Shown in pieces: positions 16,702 to 24,095 of a stretch of DNA of 38,699 bases. Made by a program: the position numbers and the translations under genes. Source of the DNA: a virus. Every line of letters starts with the position of its first letter. The first letter of the stretch is position 1. Where the stretch lies: positions 1 through 38,699 of the IMG/VR virus record IMGVR_UViG_3300035698_002035. One strand, written 5' to 3'. The notes under the pieces were generated by a model. The model was not told the origin of the DNA, ran no database searches, and saw only the letters and a list, made by a program, of their open reading frames with translations.

Positions 16702-17345
16702 AACCACACTGCGTCGTTTTTGTATTTTTCTAAACTACGAGCTAGCAATGATTCGTGTTTGTCGTCATCTATAATTCCTGCCATAGTTAATATAATTTTT
16801 GGTCGTTGTGTCTTTATAGCACCGTGGTAACATGCTGTATTATTAAATGTAAAACACGGACTAACTAGCTTGGGGAAAATTTTATCGCCATTATCTTCTT
16901 TACTAATATAAAATGTGTTATATTCTGGATTAGTTAGGTATATTGTATATCTTCTAGGCTCGGCAGGAGTTGCAGGGTCAGCAGTGTCTTGGTGGTACGG
17001 TATTTCGCCTAACTGGTATAACATACCGCTTATTGTTAGCTGTTTAAATGGCAACTGTTTAATACCGTTTGCTATACTAGGGAACTCGTGCTCGAATCCC
17101 GGATGAAATAATATGCCATTGTTCGTTCCTTCTGTGCGGCGATTATCCCACTTATCAGAATCGTATTGCCTCCAGTCAACTGGTTCTTCGCATGCAGACA
17201 CCATAGCCCAGACATGTCTATTTTGCTCGTACTCCCAATAAGTAGTGCTTAGTAATTTATGATCTTCAAACCACGTAAGGATCTTTCCCTCATCCGGCCA
17301 TTCTATGTCAATATCAATTAGCAAGTGAGCTAATTCTGTTTTCAT
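16698..17345 (-). CDS. 2OG-Fe(II) oxygenase-like protein
   Basis: I start this gene at the ATG at 17345; the frame stays open upstream to 17444, but that part overlaps the previous gene by more than 100 bases. The 215-residue product has H118-Q-D120 (IPYHQDT), a RRYTIYLTNP strand with Asn, distal H174 (CYHGA) and R181 (QRPKIILTM). This matches small phage 2OG oxygenases that hydroxylate unknown targets. It overlaps the previous 2OG gene by 32 bases and the next gene by ATGA. Confidence 0.72.
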   Translation of the reverse strand: MKTELAHLLIDIDIEWPDEGKILTWFEDHKLLSTTYWEYEQNRHVWAMVSACEEPVDWRQYDSDKWDNRRTEGTNNGILFHPGFEHEFPSIANGIKQLPFKQLTISGMLYQLGEIPYHQDTADPATPAEPRRYTIYLTNPEYNTFYISKEDNGDKIFPKLVSPCFTFNNTACYHGAIKTQRPKIILTMAGIIDDDKHESLLARSLEKYKNDAVWL

Positions 17346-17919
17346 ATATTTTATTAATCCTAAATATAATAGCAACACGGGACCTATTGCTGGTGTTAAA
17401 GGTGTAGTGCGGAATAGTAGTGTCGAGCAAATATAATGAACCATTTGCTTCTAATTCTAAATGTTGCTCGGCTCCGTCCTTGACAAACACAATAGCAGGT
17501 CCTTCAGTGTATATAGGAATCCACACTGTTAGTTCGTCTTCTTGATCGGAGTGCATGCTTACTTTTCCGCCCGGCAACTGCAAACTTATAGCCCAGCGAT
17601 TGCCATACGGTATAATTTCCTGTAGCTTCTCCACTATGCCAAACGCTAGCTGGGTATTTCTATACGCTACTGTTTCGTATATACTTATATTCCACGGCGG
17701 ACACGGAATAGTTAAATCTTTTAAGTTACTTTGAATTGCCCATCCTTGAGTTAACAAGTTAGCGGAGTCTTTATAGGCCGCGTCTTTCCATTGTTCGACA
17801 ATAGTATGTGCATACAGGTCCCACGCCCATCTTAAATGATCAAACTCAGTTGATACAATCTCGTAGTACTGCCTAAGGGCAGCTATGTCCGTAGTGAAAT
17901 TAAGTTTTTGCACACTCAT
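17314..17919 (-). CDS. 2OG-Fe(II) oxygenase-like protein
   Basis: The 201-residue product has H123-S-D125 (VSMHSDQED), an ELTVWIPIY strand, LYLLDTTIPH with distal H171, then R181 in SRVAIIFRI. All catalytic positions are present. The start overlaps the stop of the rSAM gene (ATGA), so it is coupled to that enzyme. Two 2OG oxygenases in a row after a single rSAM enzyme suggests sequential oxidation steps on one substrate, which is inference. Confidence 0.75.
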   Translation of the reverse strand: MSVQKLNFTTDIAALRQYYEIVSTEFDHLRWAWDLYAHTIVEQWKDAAYKDSANLLTQGWAIQSNLKDLTIPCPPWNISIYETVAYRNTQLAFGIVEKLQEIIPYGNRWAISLQLPGGKVSMHSDQEDELTVWIPIYTEGPAIVFVKDGAEQHLELEANGSLYLLDTTIPHYTFNTSNRSRVAIIFRINKIYENRISSLAN

Positions 17920-19100
17920 AAATTTAATAAATCTAGCGGATCTTTTGAAGGATTTAAACTAAATTTATAACGCTCGGGCGGTGCATCGGGCAATTTTAAA
18001 TTTTGATTCTTCCAAACATCTCTGCGTATAATTTGATGTAAAAAGTTAGTAATTCCGTCTGGCACAAAATTACACCAGGGCCCCGAACGTAGTTCTTCCA
18101 TATCAATGTCAGTTTCGTCACACCATTGTATAATTCTAATATCGTTGCCTTCTACCTTAGCCATGACATGGTAAATATTGTTGTCTGCTTCTACTATTCG
18201 TTCAAAGGATTTATTGTTGCTTTTGCACCAGGACTCAATTGCTTTGTATACATCACTTACAAATATACGCAGTTGTCCTGGATTACGTCCGATGTCGGCG
18301 CCGTAGCGAATTCTAAAATTCTTAGCGCGCCAAAAGTTAGAACATACCTCTGACATAATATCATGTATTTCGTCTAGCCCTAACATAGTGTACGAAATAT
18401 AGCTAATGGGAATATTTTCAGAGTGCATATTTTCAATAGCAGATATTTGCTTGCGTCTTACCACTTTATGATTTATGTAGTTGCTATGATTAAGACCTAT
18501 GTTGACCCCAGCCAATCCTGCTGCTTTAACTTCCTGTACGAACTTTTGATTTCCGAATCGAATGCCGTTAGTCATAACTGTTACGTCAAGACCTAGGTGT
18601 AGTTCGCTTATTTCGATAACTAGCTGAGAAAAATCCGGTCTAAGAGTTGCCTCGGCTCCACACAAAACTATGCGGCTAACATCGCCTAAGGGCAATTTTT
18701 TAATATCGTCAAGTAAACTAGAGCGAGGGCTGTCTGCAATTTGATTGTCTGGCAAGTGATAGCAGTGCGGGCATTCTAAATTACAACGATCACTAGCTTC
18801 TACTAGCACGCCGCCGTTAAAGTTGTACAGCGGGTTGTCCTGAGTGTAGTGTAATCCTTGATAAAATTCATAATCGCTTTCGATCATGTTATGACTAATT
18901 CCATGTACTGCACAGTGCTTAGCCATGAACACTCTTCCGTCTTTGTGATACCGCCACGCAGGTATATGATAATGACATTGGTGACACAAACTAACCGTAG
19001 GTAGTAGCTCAGTACCGTCCTGGCTGTGTATTGCTGTGTGTAACGCATCTATTGCACGCTGAGTAAATTGCTTTAGTCCAACGAAAGTCACCGTATCCAT
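17916..19100 (-). CDS. Radical SAM protein, COG1964/Tes-like with N-terminal Zn-ribbon-like motif
   Basis: The 394-residue product begins with C39-X2-C42, VPA-like HIPAW, a DGRVFMAKHC (C63) AVHG element, then an aromatic FY. This is the N-terminal signature of COG1964-type rSAM proteins, a group including methyltransferases of dihydropterin and archaeal lipid cross-linking Tes. The rSAM motif is C106-X3-C110-X2-C113; GGEP is replaced by CGAEATLRP, and TNGIRFG follows. It has a ribosome site AAAGG and a late-type CATAAATA 50 bases upstream. It leads an operon with 2OG genes. A desaturase lies across the divergent promoter. Confidence 0.8.
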   Translation of the reverse strand: MDTVTFVGLKQFTQRAIDALHTAIHSQDGTELLPTVSLCHQCHYHIPAWRYHKDGRVFMAKHCAVHGISHNMIESDYEFYQGLHYTQDNPLYNFNGGVLVEASDRCNLECPHCYHLPDNQIADSPRSSLLDDIKKLPLGDVSRIVLCGAEATLRPDFSQLVIEISELHLGLDVTVMTNGIRFGNQKFVQEVKAAGLAGVNIGLNHSNYINHKVVRRKQISAIENMHSENIPISYISYTMLGLDEIHDIMSEVCSNFWRAKNFRIRYGADIGRNPGQLRIFVSDVYKAIESWCKSNNKSFERIVEADNNIYHVMAKVEGNDIRIIQWCDETDIDMEELRSGPWCNFVPDGITNFLHQIIRRDVWKNQNLKLPDAPPERYKFSLNPSKDPLDLLNL

Positions 19101-19170
19101 GTGTTTGCCTTTTTAGTTACGCATGCCATAACTGCATACTTATGCTAACTATTTATGTAAATAATAGACT
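19101..19170. promoter_or_regulatory. Divergent promoter region
   Basis: This 70-base gap lies between the minus rSAM operon and the plus desaturase operon. CATAAATA on the minus strand (19150-19157) fits the NATAAATA late promoter form and lies 50 bases before the rSAM start. On the plus strand TGTAAATA (19156-19163) is seven bases before the ATG at 19171, too close for a leader. No sigma-70 pair is clear. Confidence 0.4.
19150..19157 (-). promoter_or_regulatory. Late promoter motif CATAAATA
   Basis: Matches NATAAATA, the form of the T4 late -10 element TATAAATA that is recognised by gp55-type sigma in T4-like phages. It sits 50 bases upstream of the rSAM gene at 19100, leaving room for a leader with the AAAGG ribosome site. 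Confidence 0.45.
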
Positions 19171-19788
19171 ATGAATTACAAATACGACCTATTAGATACT
19201 CACTGCACGATATATTACGAAAGCAGTCCCGAGTTTGAAGAAGTACGAGAATTGTGCTTGCAGGAAGACAATTGGCTAAGAAATAACTATGTCCCTGCAA
19301 ATTTAAAAATAGAAGAACATTCTGGCTACGGTGTGCTGTATCAAACAAGTACTAGCAAGCCTATGGTGATGGCGGGAGTGTTTAACGACAACCGATACCC
19401 GGCTAACGTAGCTAAACAAATAAACAGGCTGTATACATTTCCGGATTTTAGAATGACTGCTACTAGCATGACTGATGGATTTAAGTGTACGTGTAAGCTA
19501 ATAGACGAATTAACTGCAATTAACAATTTTGAAATTTATTTAATTACAATGCAAAATCGCTCTGCTCGGCTAAACAAAGGATTCTGGAAAGTTTGGTGTA
19601 AGCATATGGGCATTGCAAGTAACGATGCATGGATATTAGGTGACGGATATATCCAAACATGCCCGTGGAATGTACAAAAATGCTGGCAGAATTACGTTTG
19701 GCAGGAAACTACTCAGGGGGCTTTTGCCCAATGGAACCCGCGCACTATTGATCACTTACGGTGGTCAACTTTAGAGATAGGAAAATGA
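19171..19788 (+). CDS. Conserved phage-type protein, possibly GNAT-like
   Basis: The 205-residue product has GYGVLYQTSTSKPMVMAGVF, a strand-turn-strand resembling the core of GNAT acetyltransferases, then an NRLYTFPDFR element and EIYLITMQNRS. The C-terminal third is Trp-rich (CWQNYVWQ, HLRWSTLE). A pyrophosphate loop of the GNAT type is not evident, so the family call is weak. It overlaps the desaturase gene by ATGA and leads the three-gene plus operon. I assign no function. Confidence 0.45.
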   Translation: MNYKYDLLDTHCTIYYESSPEFEEVRELCLQEDNWLRNNYVPANLKIEEHSGYGVLYQTSTSKPMVMAGVFNDNRYPANVAKQINRLYTFPDFRMTATSMTDGFKCTCKLIDELTAINNFEIYLITMQNRSARLNKGFWKVWCKHMGIASNDAWILGDGYIQTCPWNVQKCWQNYVWQETTQGAFAQWNPRTIDHLRWSTLEIGK

Positions 19789-20555
19789 ATTTAAACACCA
19801 AGGTACGTACACTGCAACTAATGAATCACGTAATAACTATCCCTGCTGTAGTGTACGCAGTGCACACAAACCAGCATTATTTGCTTGTTATAGCGCTTGT
19901 AGCGTGGTTTATTATTGGTCCTGTTAGTAGTGCAATAACAATGCATAGACTGCTAACACACCGCACGTTTAAGACGTATCCTTGGCTAGAAAGCACGCTA
20001 AGCTATATCAGTGTCATTAGCACAGTTGGTCCTACTATAAGCTGGGTAGCATTGCATAGACAGCATCATGCGCAGACAGACAAAGACGGCGATCCCCATA
20101 GTTCGTATGTTGATAATAAATTTAGTTGTAAGCAAGCTATTAAAGTTTGGCTGGGGTATGACTGGAAAGTTCCTAATATTCCTATAAAGTACGTAAAAGA
20201 TTTACTACGTAGTCCAACACACAAGTTTATTTTTAAAAATTACTTTAATATTATATTAGTATTTTCTTTAATTTTAATAGCAATTGATCCCATACTTTGG
20301 TTATTTGTTTACGTTGTGCCGGCTAGTATGACAGTGCACCTAATTGGAGTAGTTAACGTACTAGGCCACAAGCACGGGTATCGCAATCACATCACTGATG
20401 ATCACAGCACTAATAGCTGGATTGCAAACATAGTTAGCTTAGGCGAAGGGTGGCATAACAATCACCATGCGCGTCCTATGAATCATTATTGCGGAGAGAA
20501 ATGGTGGGAATGGGATCTTATGGGTTTGATCATCAAGGTTATTAAAACTAACTAA
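19785..20555 (+). CDS. Membrane fatty-acid desaturase (delta-9 acyl type)
   Basis: ATG 19785 overlaps the previous stop (ATGA); a GTG at 19761 is less likely. The 256-residue product has all three His boxes: HRLLTH (54-59), HRQHHA (91-96) and HNNHH (224-228), which bind the di-iron centre. Hydrophobic stretches near 17-50, 72-90 and 152-195 fit a membrane protein. It would introduce a double bond into acyl chains using O2 at the host membrane, with host electron donors. Next to it are a sulfotransferase-like gene and a COG1964-type rSAM gene. Confidence 0.9.
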   Translation: MNLNTKVRTLQLMNHVITIPAVVYAVHTNQHYLLVIALVAWFIIGPVSSAITMHRLLTHRTFKTYPWLESTLSYISVISTVGPTISWVALHRQHHAQTDKDGDPHSSYVDNKFSCKQAIKVWLGYDWKVPNIPIKYVKDLLRSPTHKFIFKNYFNIILVFSLILIAIDPILWLFVYVVPASMTVHLIGVVNVLGHKHGYRNHITDDHSTNSWIANIVSLGEGWHNNHHARPMNHYCGEKWWEWDLMGLIIKVIKTN

Positions 20556-21157
20556 TGGGTACATTTTATGTAAGTAGTCCACAGCTAGCCTACGTGCATG
20601 TTCCGCGCACTGGGTTAGCTATGAAAAAAATTATAGCTGAATGGCTTAAGCCTAATTTTACAGTAACTGATAGCGATCCGTGGATGATTGATCATCCGAA
20701 TCTACAAATGGTGCAGGAAAGATTTGATTGTCCTACAATGACAGTTGTGCGCAATCCATGGCAGCGTGTGTACAGTTTGTATCGTAAAGTTAGTACTGAA
20801 GGGTATTGGCTAGACTGGAATACAGAAACCGTGTTAGATGTAAAGCCTATAAATGAATGGGTATTAGATTACTGCGATCCGGAAGTTGCGTTTAACTTTC
20901 CTAGATGGTTTAATAAATCCACTAACCAGGTAGATTTTTTAAATTATAACGGAAAGTGGGTTGATTTTATATGCAGAGTAGAGGATTTAGAAACTGACTT
21001 TAGGCAAGTGCAACAGTACTTAAACTGCAATGTTGCACTGCCCGACGTCAGTGCATATGATCATTGGGAATTTAAAAAGTATTTTAATACTGCTAGCATA
21101 CGCGCTATATCAAAAGTTCACGAACGCGACATAGCATACTTCAATTACTTAGCCTAA
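20555..21157 (+). CDS. Sulfotransferase-like protein
   Basis: The 200-residue product has YVHVPRTG (13-20), which matches the 5'-phosphosulfate loop of carbohydrate/type 2 sulfotransferases (usually H-x-P-K-T; Lys replaced by Arg here). VVRNPWQRVYSLY (64-76) matches the 3'-phosphate-binding motif R-x-P-x2-R-x3-S/Y. WVDFICRVEDLETDF is the usual downstream element. It would move a sulfo group from PAPS to a glycan or other hydroxyl. TAATG overlap with the desaturase gene. Short compared with cellular enzymes. Confidence 0.78.
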   Translation: MGTFYVSSPQLAYVHVPRTGLAMKKIIAEWLKPNFTVTDSDPWMIDHPNLQMVQERFDCPTMTVVRNPWQRVYSLYRKVSTEGYWLDWNTETVLDVKPINEWVLDYCDPEVAFNFPRWFNKSTNQVDFLNYNGKWVDFICRVEDLETDFRQVQQYLNCNVALPDVSAYDHWEFKKYFNTASIRAISKVHERDIAYFNYLA

Positions 21158-22462
21158 TTCTACCCAGGCAGTGCCGTTATACCCCTGAAACTTAGCACCA
21201 GTTGTATTAAATACAATCATTCCAGCAGCTGGCGTAACAACTCCTGAATTTCTAGCAGTGTCGTCAGCGTACACTCCGACTTGAAAGTACGAGTCGGAAG
21301 CAACCGGCGAAGTAGATGTTAGTATATTGCTCCACCCTTCAGTTTCATGAAATGTAGTTAGTCTATTAAGCGTAGTGTCGTATACAATGGTGCCTTGTAA
21401 CAACACTTCCCCAGGCCCCGAGCCGCCGTGCTTAGCAATAAGTCCGTCCCTAAGCGTAGTGGTTAGCCCCGTAGACTGCACTGCAAACGCAGAAAGTACA
21501 CCGTTTGATTCCAGTCGTGCAAATGCTGTGTCAAAACTATCGTCGTCGCCTCTTACAAAAAATTCTATATTACCCGGCAAGTCATTAGTGCCGGTGGTAT
21601 TTGCGGAAACTGCAAAGCTTATTCCGCATATTGTTTTTTGTTGACTTCCGTCCCATCCAGATACTGTTAGTGTAGATAAGCTATCATTGAATAGAACTGC
21701 TGTAGGTGATTCGACAGTGCCTCTCGAAACTTTGTAATTCAGTCCGCCTGTGTTGCTAATATCCGAATCGGCATTAGCATTGGATATGACTATTCTTTTT
21801 CCGGTGAATATAGATTCAGTTGCAAAGTTAAAATTAATAGTATCTAGTGAGCTTGATATACTGTTATTGGCTAGCGTTAGCGAGCTAGTTGATAGCGTAG
21901 AGTTAATTCCGTCTACTAATAGAGTAGAATCATCGCCGAACACCGAACCAGTAACGTCGCCGTCTAGTGTACCTGTGACACCACCAGTTAGGTTACCAAG
22001 CACATCGCCAGTTAAGTCACCAGTAACATTGCCTGTTAAGTCACCAGTAACATTACCTGTCACATCACCTGTTAAGTCACCAGTAACATCGCCTGTCACA
22101 TCACCAGTGACGTCGCCGGCTAAGGTTCGAGTAGTGTGGTCCAGTAATATATTAGTATCGCTGCCGTTTATGCTAATCTGATAAGCATTATCTGTAACAA
22201 CCCCGGCATCATTTACACTAGGTATCCAATTAGCCCCGTCGTATTTTAAAATATCATCTGTAGTTGGTGCACTAGATACTGTATCGACGTCTGACAGGTC
22301 GTTAATATTAACAATACCACCGGATTGGACGGCAATACCGCCCGACGTAATGCCATCGCCGACAAATACTAGTTTAGTGTCAGTAGTGTAGACAAGCTCG
22401 CCTACTAGCGGAGTAACTGCTAATCTTTCGGCGTTTGAACCTCTTCGTAATCGTAAAGCCAT
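21149..22462 (-). CDS. Tail-fibre-like structural protein with GxVT repeats
   Basis: The 437-residue product begins LRLRRGSNAERLAVTPLVGE, then LVYTTDTK and a VGDG element, an N-terminal signature common in marine myovirus fibres and appendages. Residues 116-176 are a run of about fifteen tetrapeptides of the form G-[DN]-[VL]-T. A beta-rich stalk follows, and the end (GTIVYDTTLNRLTTF, then FNTTGAKFQGYNGTAWVEL) repeats motifs seen in fibre tips. AGGAGC precedes the ATG, and CATAAATA lies 38 bases upstream. It converges on the sulfotransferase gene with a 9-base overlap. Confidence 0.8.
   Translation of the reverse strand: MALRLRRGSNAERLAVTPLVGELVYTTDTKLVFVGDGITSGGIAVQSGGIVNINDLSDVDTVSSAPTTDDILKYDGANWIPSVNDAGVVTDNAYQISINGSDTNILLDHTTRTLAGDVTGDVTGDVTGDLTGDVTGNVTGDLTGNVTGDLTGDVLGNLTGGVTGTLDGDVTGSVFGDDSTLLVDGINSTLSTSSLTLANNSISSSLDTINFNFATESIFTGKRIVISNANADSDISNTGGLNYKVSRGTVESPTAVLFNDSLSTLTVSGWDGSQQKTICGISFAVSANTTGTNDLPGNIEFFVRGDDDSFDTAFARLESNGVLSAFAVQSTGLTTTLRDGLIAKHGGSGPGEVLLQGTIVYDTTLNRLTTFHETEGWSNILTSTSPVASDSYFQVGVYADDTARNSGVVTPAAGMIVFNTTGAKFQGYNGTAWVELG
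21935..22117 (-). repeat. Tandem 12-base repeats encoding GxVT tetrapeptides
   Basis: About fifteen in-frame 12-base units inside the tail-fibre gene encode G-D-V-T and variants (GNVT, GDLT). The units vary at the third codon positions, so the array has drifted rather than expanded very recently. Such arrays are prone to length change by slippage. Confidence 0.8.
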
Positions 22463-22499
22463 TAATATAATGCTCCTAAATAAATAGTCTTCTTGCTTA

Positions 22500-22507
22500 T
22501 ATTTATG
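22500..22507 (-). promoter_or_regulatory. Late promoter motif CATAAATA for tail-fibre gene
   Basis: A NATAAATA match 38 bases before the tail-fibre start, in a 57-base gap with no other gene. A structural gene is an expected late gene. ATAAATA can pair with TATTTAT just upstream of the AGGAG ribosome site. Confidence 0.55.
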
Positions 22508-22519
22508 CCTTTACATAGA

Positions 22520-22840
22520 TTACTTTCTTTTCTTCATAAAGATGTGCGTGCGCTTTGTTATATCGGTTTTGATTTTTTCGGTGTCTAACCGAAAATCAAT
22601 GTGATCGATAGTCTCTTCGTATTCGTCAAGTAAGTCTTCAATTTCGCCTTCTAGTTCCCTAGCAGCCTCGTCGTCGGGGAGGTCTCTATTATGTATTAAG
22701 ATCTCCCATACTTGACCATCTAGGAAAGTAACGTAAATTGACTTGAGATACTCGATTGGGACACTATTAACTTCGATGTCATTAAGGACTTCGGGCCATA
22801 GCTCGGTGATTTCAAGTGGTAATTTTTTACCTCCCGCCAT
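22520..22840 (-). CDS. Conserved myovirus-type protein of unknown function
   Basis: The 106-residue acidic product begins MAGGKKLPLEITELWPEVL, has a SIYVTFLDGQVWEI beta hairpin, and a Glu/Asp-rich helix (ELEGEIEDLLDEYEE) followed by a basic tail. The style fits small proteins conserved near structural genes in T4-like marine phages. No catalytic motif and no function recognised. It lies 5 bases after the stop of the 223-residue gene. Confidence 0.7.
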   Translation of the reverse strand: MAGGKKLPLEITELWPEVLNDIEVNSVPIEYLKSIYVTFLDGQVWEILIHNRDLPDDEAARELEGEIEDLLDEYEETIDHIDFRLDTEKIKTDITKRTHIFMKKRK

Positions 22841-22845
22841 AACAG

Positions 22846-23517
22846 TTACTCGGTGCCTGTAGCTTCGCTAAGCTCAGTTGCTCTTGTTCTTAATCGCTTT
22901 GCTTCTTTAAACATCGCATCGGCTTGTGAGCGATACTGACCGGCTAAGTCGGCATCAGTCAACGGCTTCAAATCAGAAGTATCGAAGTCTTCTACGACTT
23001 CTAATTGGCTTTCTGTAACTGGAGTTACACTCGGAGAAACCTGTGCCGCAGTATTGTTAGTATACATTTCGGCAGCATCGTTAAGATTAATTGTTTCAGC
23101 AACAATTTGTTCTGGCTTAACAACTTCGCCGTTCGGGCCACCGCCTAATGCAAGCTCTGCAATAGTAACGCCACGCTGTTCTGCTATCATCTTATTAAGT
23201 TCGTCTAAACCGATAGTTGTTTGCGTGTTTGGTACCATCTCAACTAGATTCGTCGGAACTGAATTTAGCTTTCCTTCTTTGTGAAATGCATGCAACATAA
23301 CGCGGCCGTCGTTTATTCGACCCCTTGCCATTGCCTCGGCTAATTCGTAAGCAGATTGTCCGGCATTAGACTCAACTAACTTCATTAAATCATCGTGGTA
23401 CGCAGCGCCTAGGTTGTCAGTAAACATTACTAAGCAGTTGTCCGGGTCTCCGGGGATTACTCGATACGCAACTACTAATCGACGCTGGTTATTTTTTAAT
23501 CTTCCGACGTGTTTCAT
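22846..23517 (-). CDS. Conserved myovirus-type protein, coiled C-terminus
   Basis: The 223-residue product begins KHVGRLKNNQRRLVVAYRVIPGDPDNC, a start I associate with a protein family shared by marine T4-like phages. After a helical middle (YELAEAMARGRIND) comes an acidic, Thr/Val-rich linker (about 140-190) and a charged helix at the end. Function unknown; virion or assembly roles are possible given the neighbours. AAGGAG 8 bases upstream. It directly follows the 82-residue gene. Confidence 0.72.
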   Translation of the reverse strand: MKHVGRLKNNQRRLVVAYRVIPGDPDNCLVMFTDNLGAAYHDDLMKLVESNAGQSAYELAEAMARGRINDGRVMLHAFHKEGKLNSVPTNLVEMVPNTQTTIGLDELNKMIAEQRGVTIAELALGGGPNGEVVKPEQIVAETINLNDAAEMYTNNTAAQVSPSVTPVTESQLEVVEDFDTSDLKPLTDADLAGQYRSQADAMFKEAKRLRTRATELSEATGTE

Positions 23518-23765
23518 TATGATTCTCCTTGTTGCTTAGCAACTTCGTTAAGAAATAGTTCGAGCTTGTTGTACAAGCGCCCAACTGATTCCATTTCGTT
23601 GGCTTTGAATGTACCACGACTGCTTGCTACGTCGATTATACCTTTCATTGTAGATAAGTCTTGGACACTGAGATCAGTTGCTCCGGACTCGGGTGCAGAC
23701 GCTTCTGGCTCAATGACATCTGCTGTTGTTGTTTGGTCTTTTGTTTTGGTTTCGGCTTGTGCCAT
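23517..23765 (-). CDS. Small conserved protein, translation start near a hairpin
   Basis: The ATG at 23765 has AGGAG 10 bases upstream. The 82-residue product has a low-complexity acidic N-terminus (TKTKDQTTT, EPEAS) and a helical C-terminus (MKGIIDVASSRG, ESVGRLYNKLELFLNEV). Function unknown. Its ribosome site lies in one arm of a 12-base inverted repeat, and a late-promoter motif lies between the arms, so it is probably a late gene shielded from early translation. Confidence 0.7.
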   Translation of the reverse strand: MAQAETKTKDQTTTADVIEPEASAPESGATDLSVQDLSTMKGIIDVASSRGTFKANEMESVGRLYNKLELFLNEVAKQQGES

Positions 23766-23770
23766 GAGAT

Positions 23771-23818
23771 AGTAACTCCTATGTTGATACAAATAATATT
23801 TATTGTATAGGAGTTACT
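23771..23818 (-). promoter_or_regulatory. 12-base hairpin covering a ribosome site
   Basis: AGTAACTCCTAT and ATAGGAGTTACT (plus-strand 23771-23782 and 23807-23818) are perfect inverted repeats with a 24-base loop. In a minus-strand read-through mRNA they would pair and hide the AGGAG of the 23765 start. There is no U-tract after it, so it is not a typical terminator. Confidence 0.7.
23797..23804 (-). promoter_or_regulatory. Late promoter motif AATAAATA inside the hairpin loop
   Basis: A NATAAATA match 32 bases before the ATG at 23765. A transcript started here would begin after the upstream arm of the hairpin and so leave the ribosome site free. Confidence 0.6.
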
Positions 23819-24095
23819 TATATTTTAAAAGTGGACAAGCTAGTACAAAATAGCTAGATTCTTTGCCGTCTTCGAATCCAATACGGCAAGACTTATGAAA
23901 AGTGTTAGTGCTGTCTAATGACATAGTGGTTCCTATGTAATAGCGACCTTTTAGATTATTATCGATCCACTTAACGGCAGCATTTTCGAGATTCCAGTTC
24001 CATTTAATAGTAAGATATTCAAAATGCGGCGGAGCATATTGCATCCGCCGTAGCTCAAAGTAATCTAATGCGTTAGGCTCTTTACCTCGTAGCAT
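23814..24095 (-). CDS. Small conserved protein of unknown function
   Basis: The 93-residue product begins MLRGKEPNALDYFELRRMQY, with FEYLTIKWNWNLENAAVKWIDNN and a beta-rich second half (GRYYIGT, YFVLACPLLKYK). No known motif. It overlaps the VWA-like gene by one base pair set (TAATG). Its stop lies at the edge of the inverted repeat 23771-23818. It may work with the MoxR/VWA pair before it, but only gene order supports this. Confidence 0.65.
   Translation of the reverse strand: MLRGKEPNALDYFELRRMQYAPPHFEYLTIKWNWNLENAAVKWIDNNLKGRYYIGTTMSLDSTNTFHKSCRIGFEDGKESSYFVLACPLLKYK

Noticed and set aside
17085-17110. tRNA T-loop-like GCTCGAATCCC
   Set aside because: It is inside a coding region and no cloverleaf with acceptor, D and anticodon arms could be built around it. 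The same applies to a TTCGAATCC at about 23872.
1-21157. A short RiPP precursor gene near the rSAM genes
   Set aside because: Gaps between genes are at most 90 bases and hold no frame with a leader-core pattern, so a peptide substrate cannot be shown here.
21750-22181. Pro/Ser/Val-rich plus-strand frame of 143 codons
   Set aside because: It is the antisense of the GxVT repeat in the tail-fibre gene; its repeats (SPVT) are the complement of that array.
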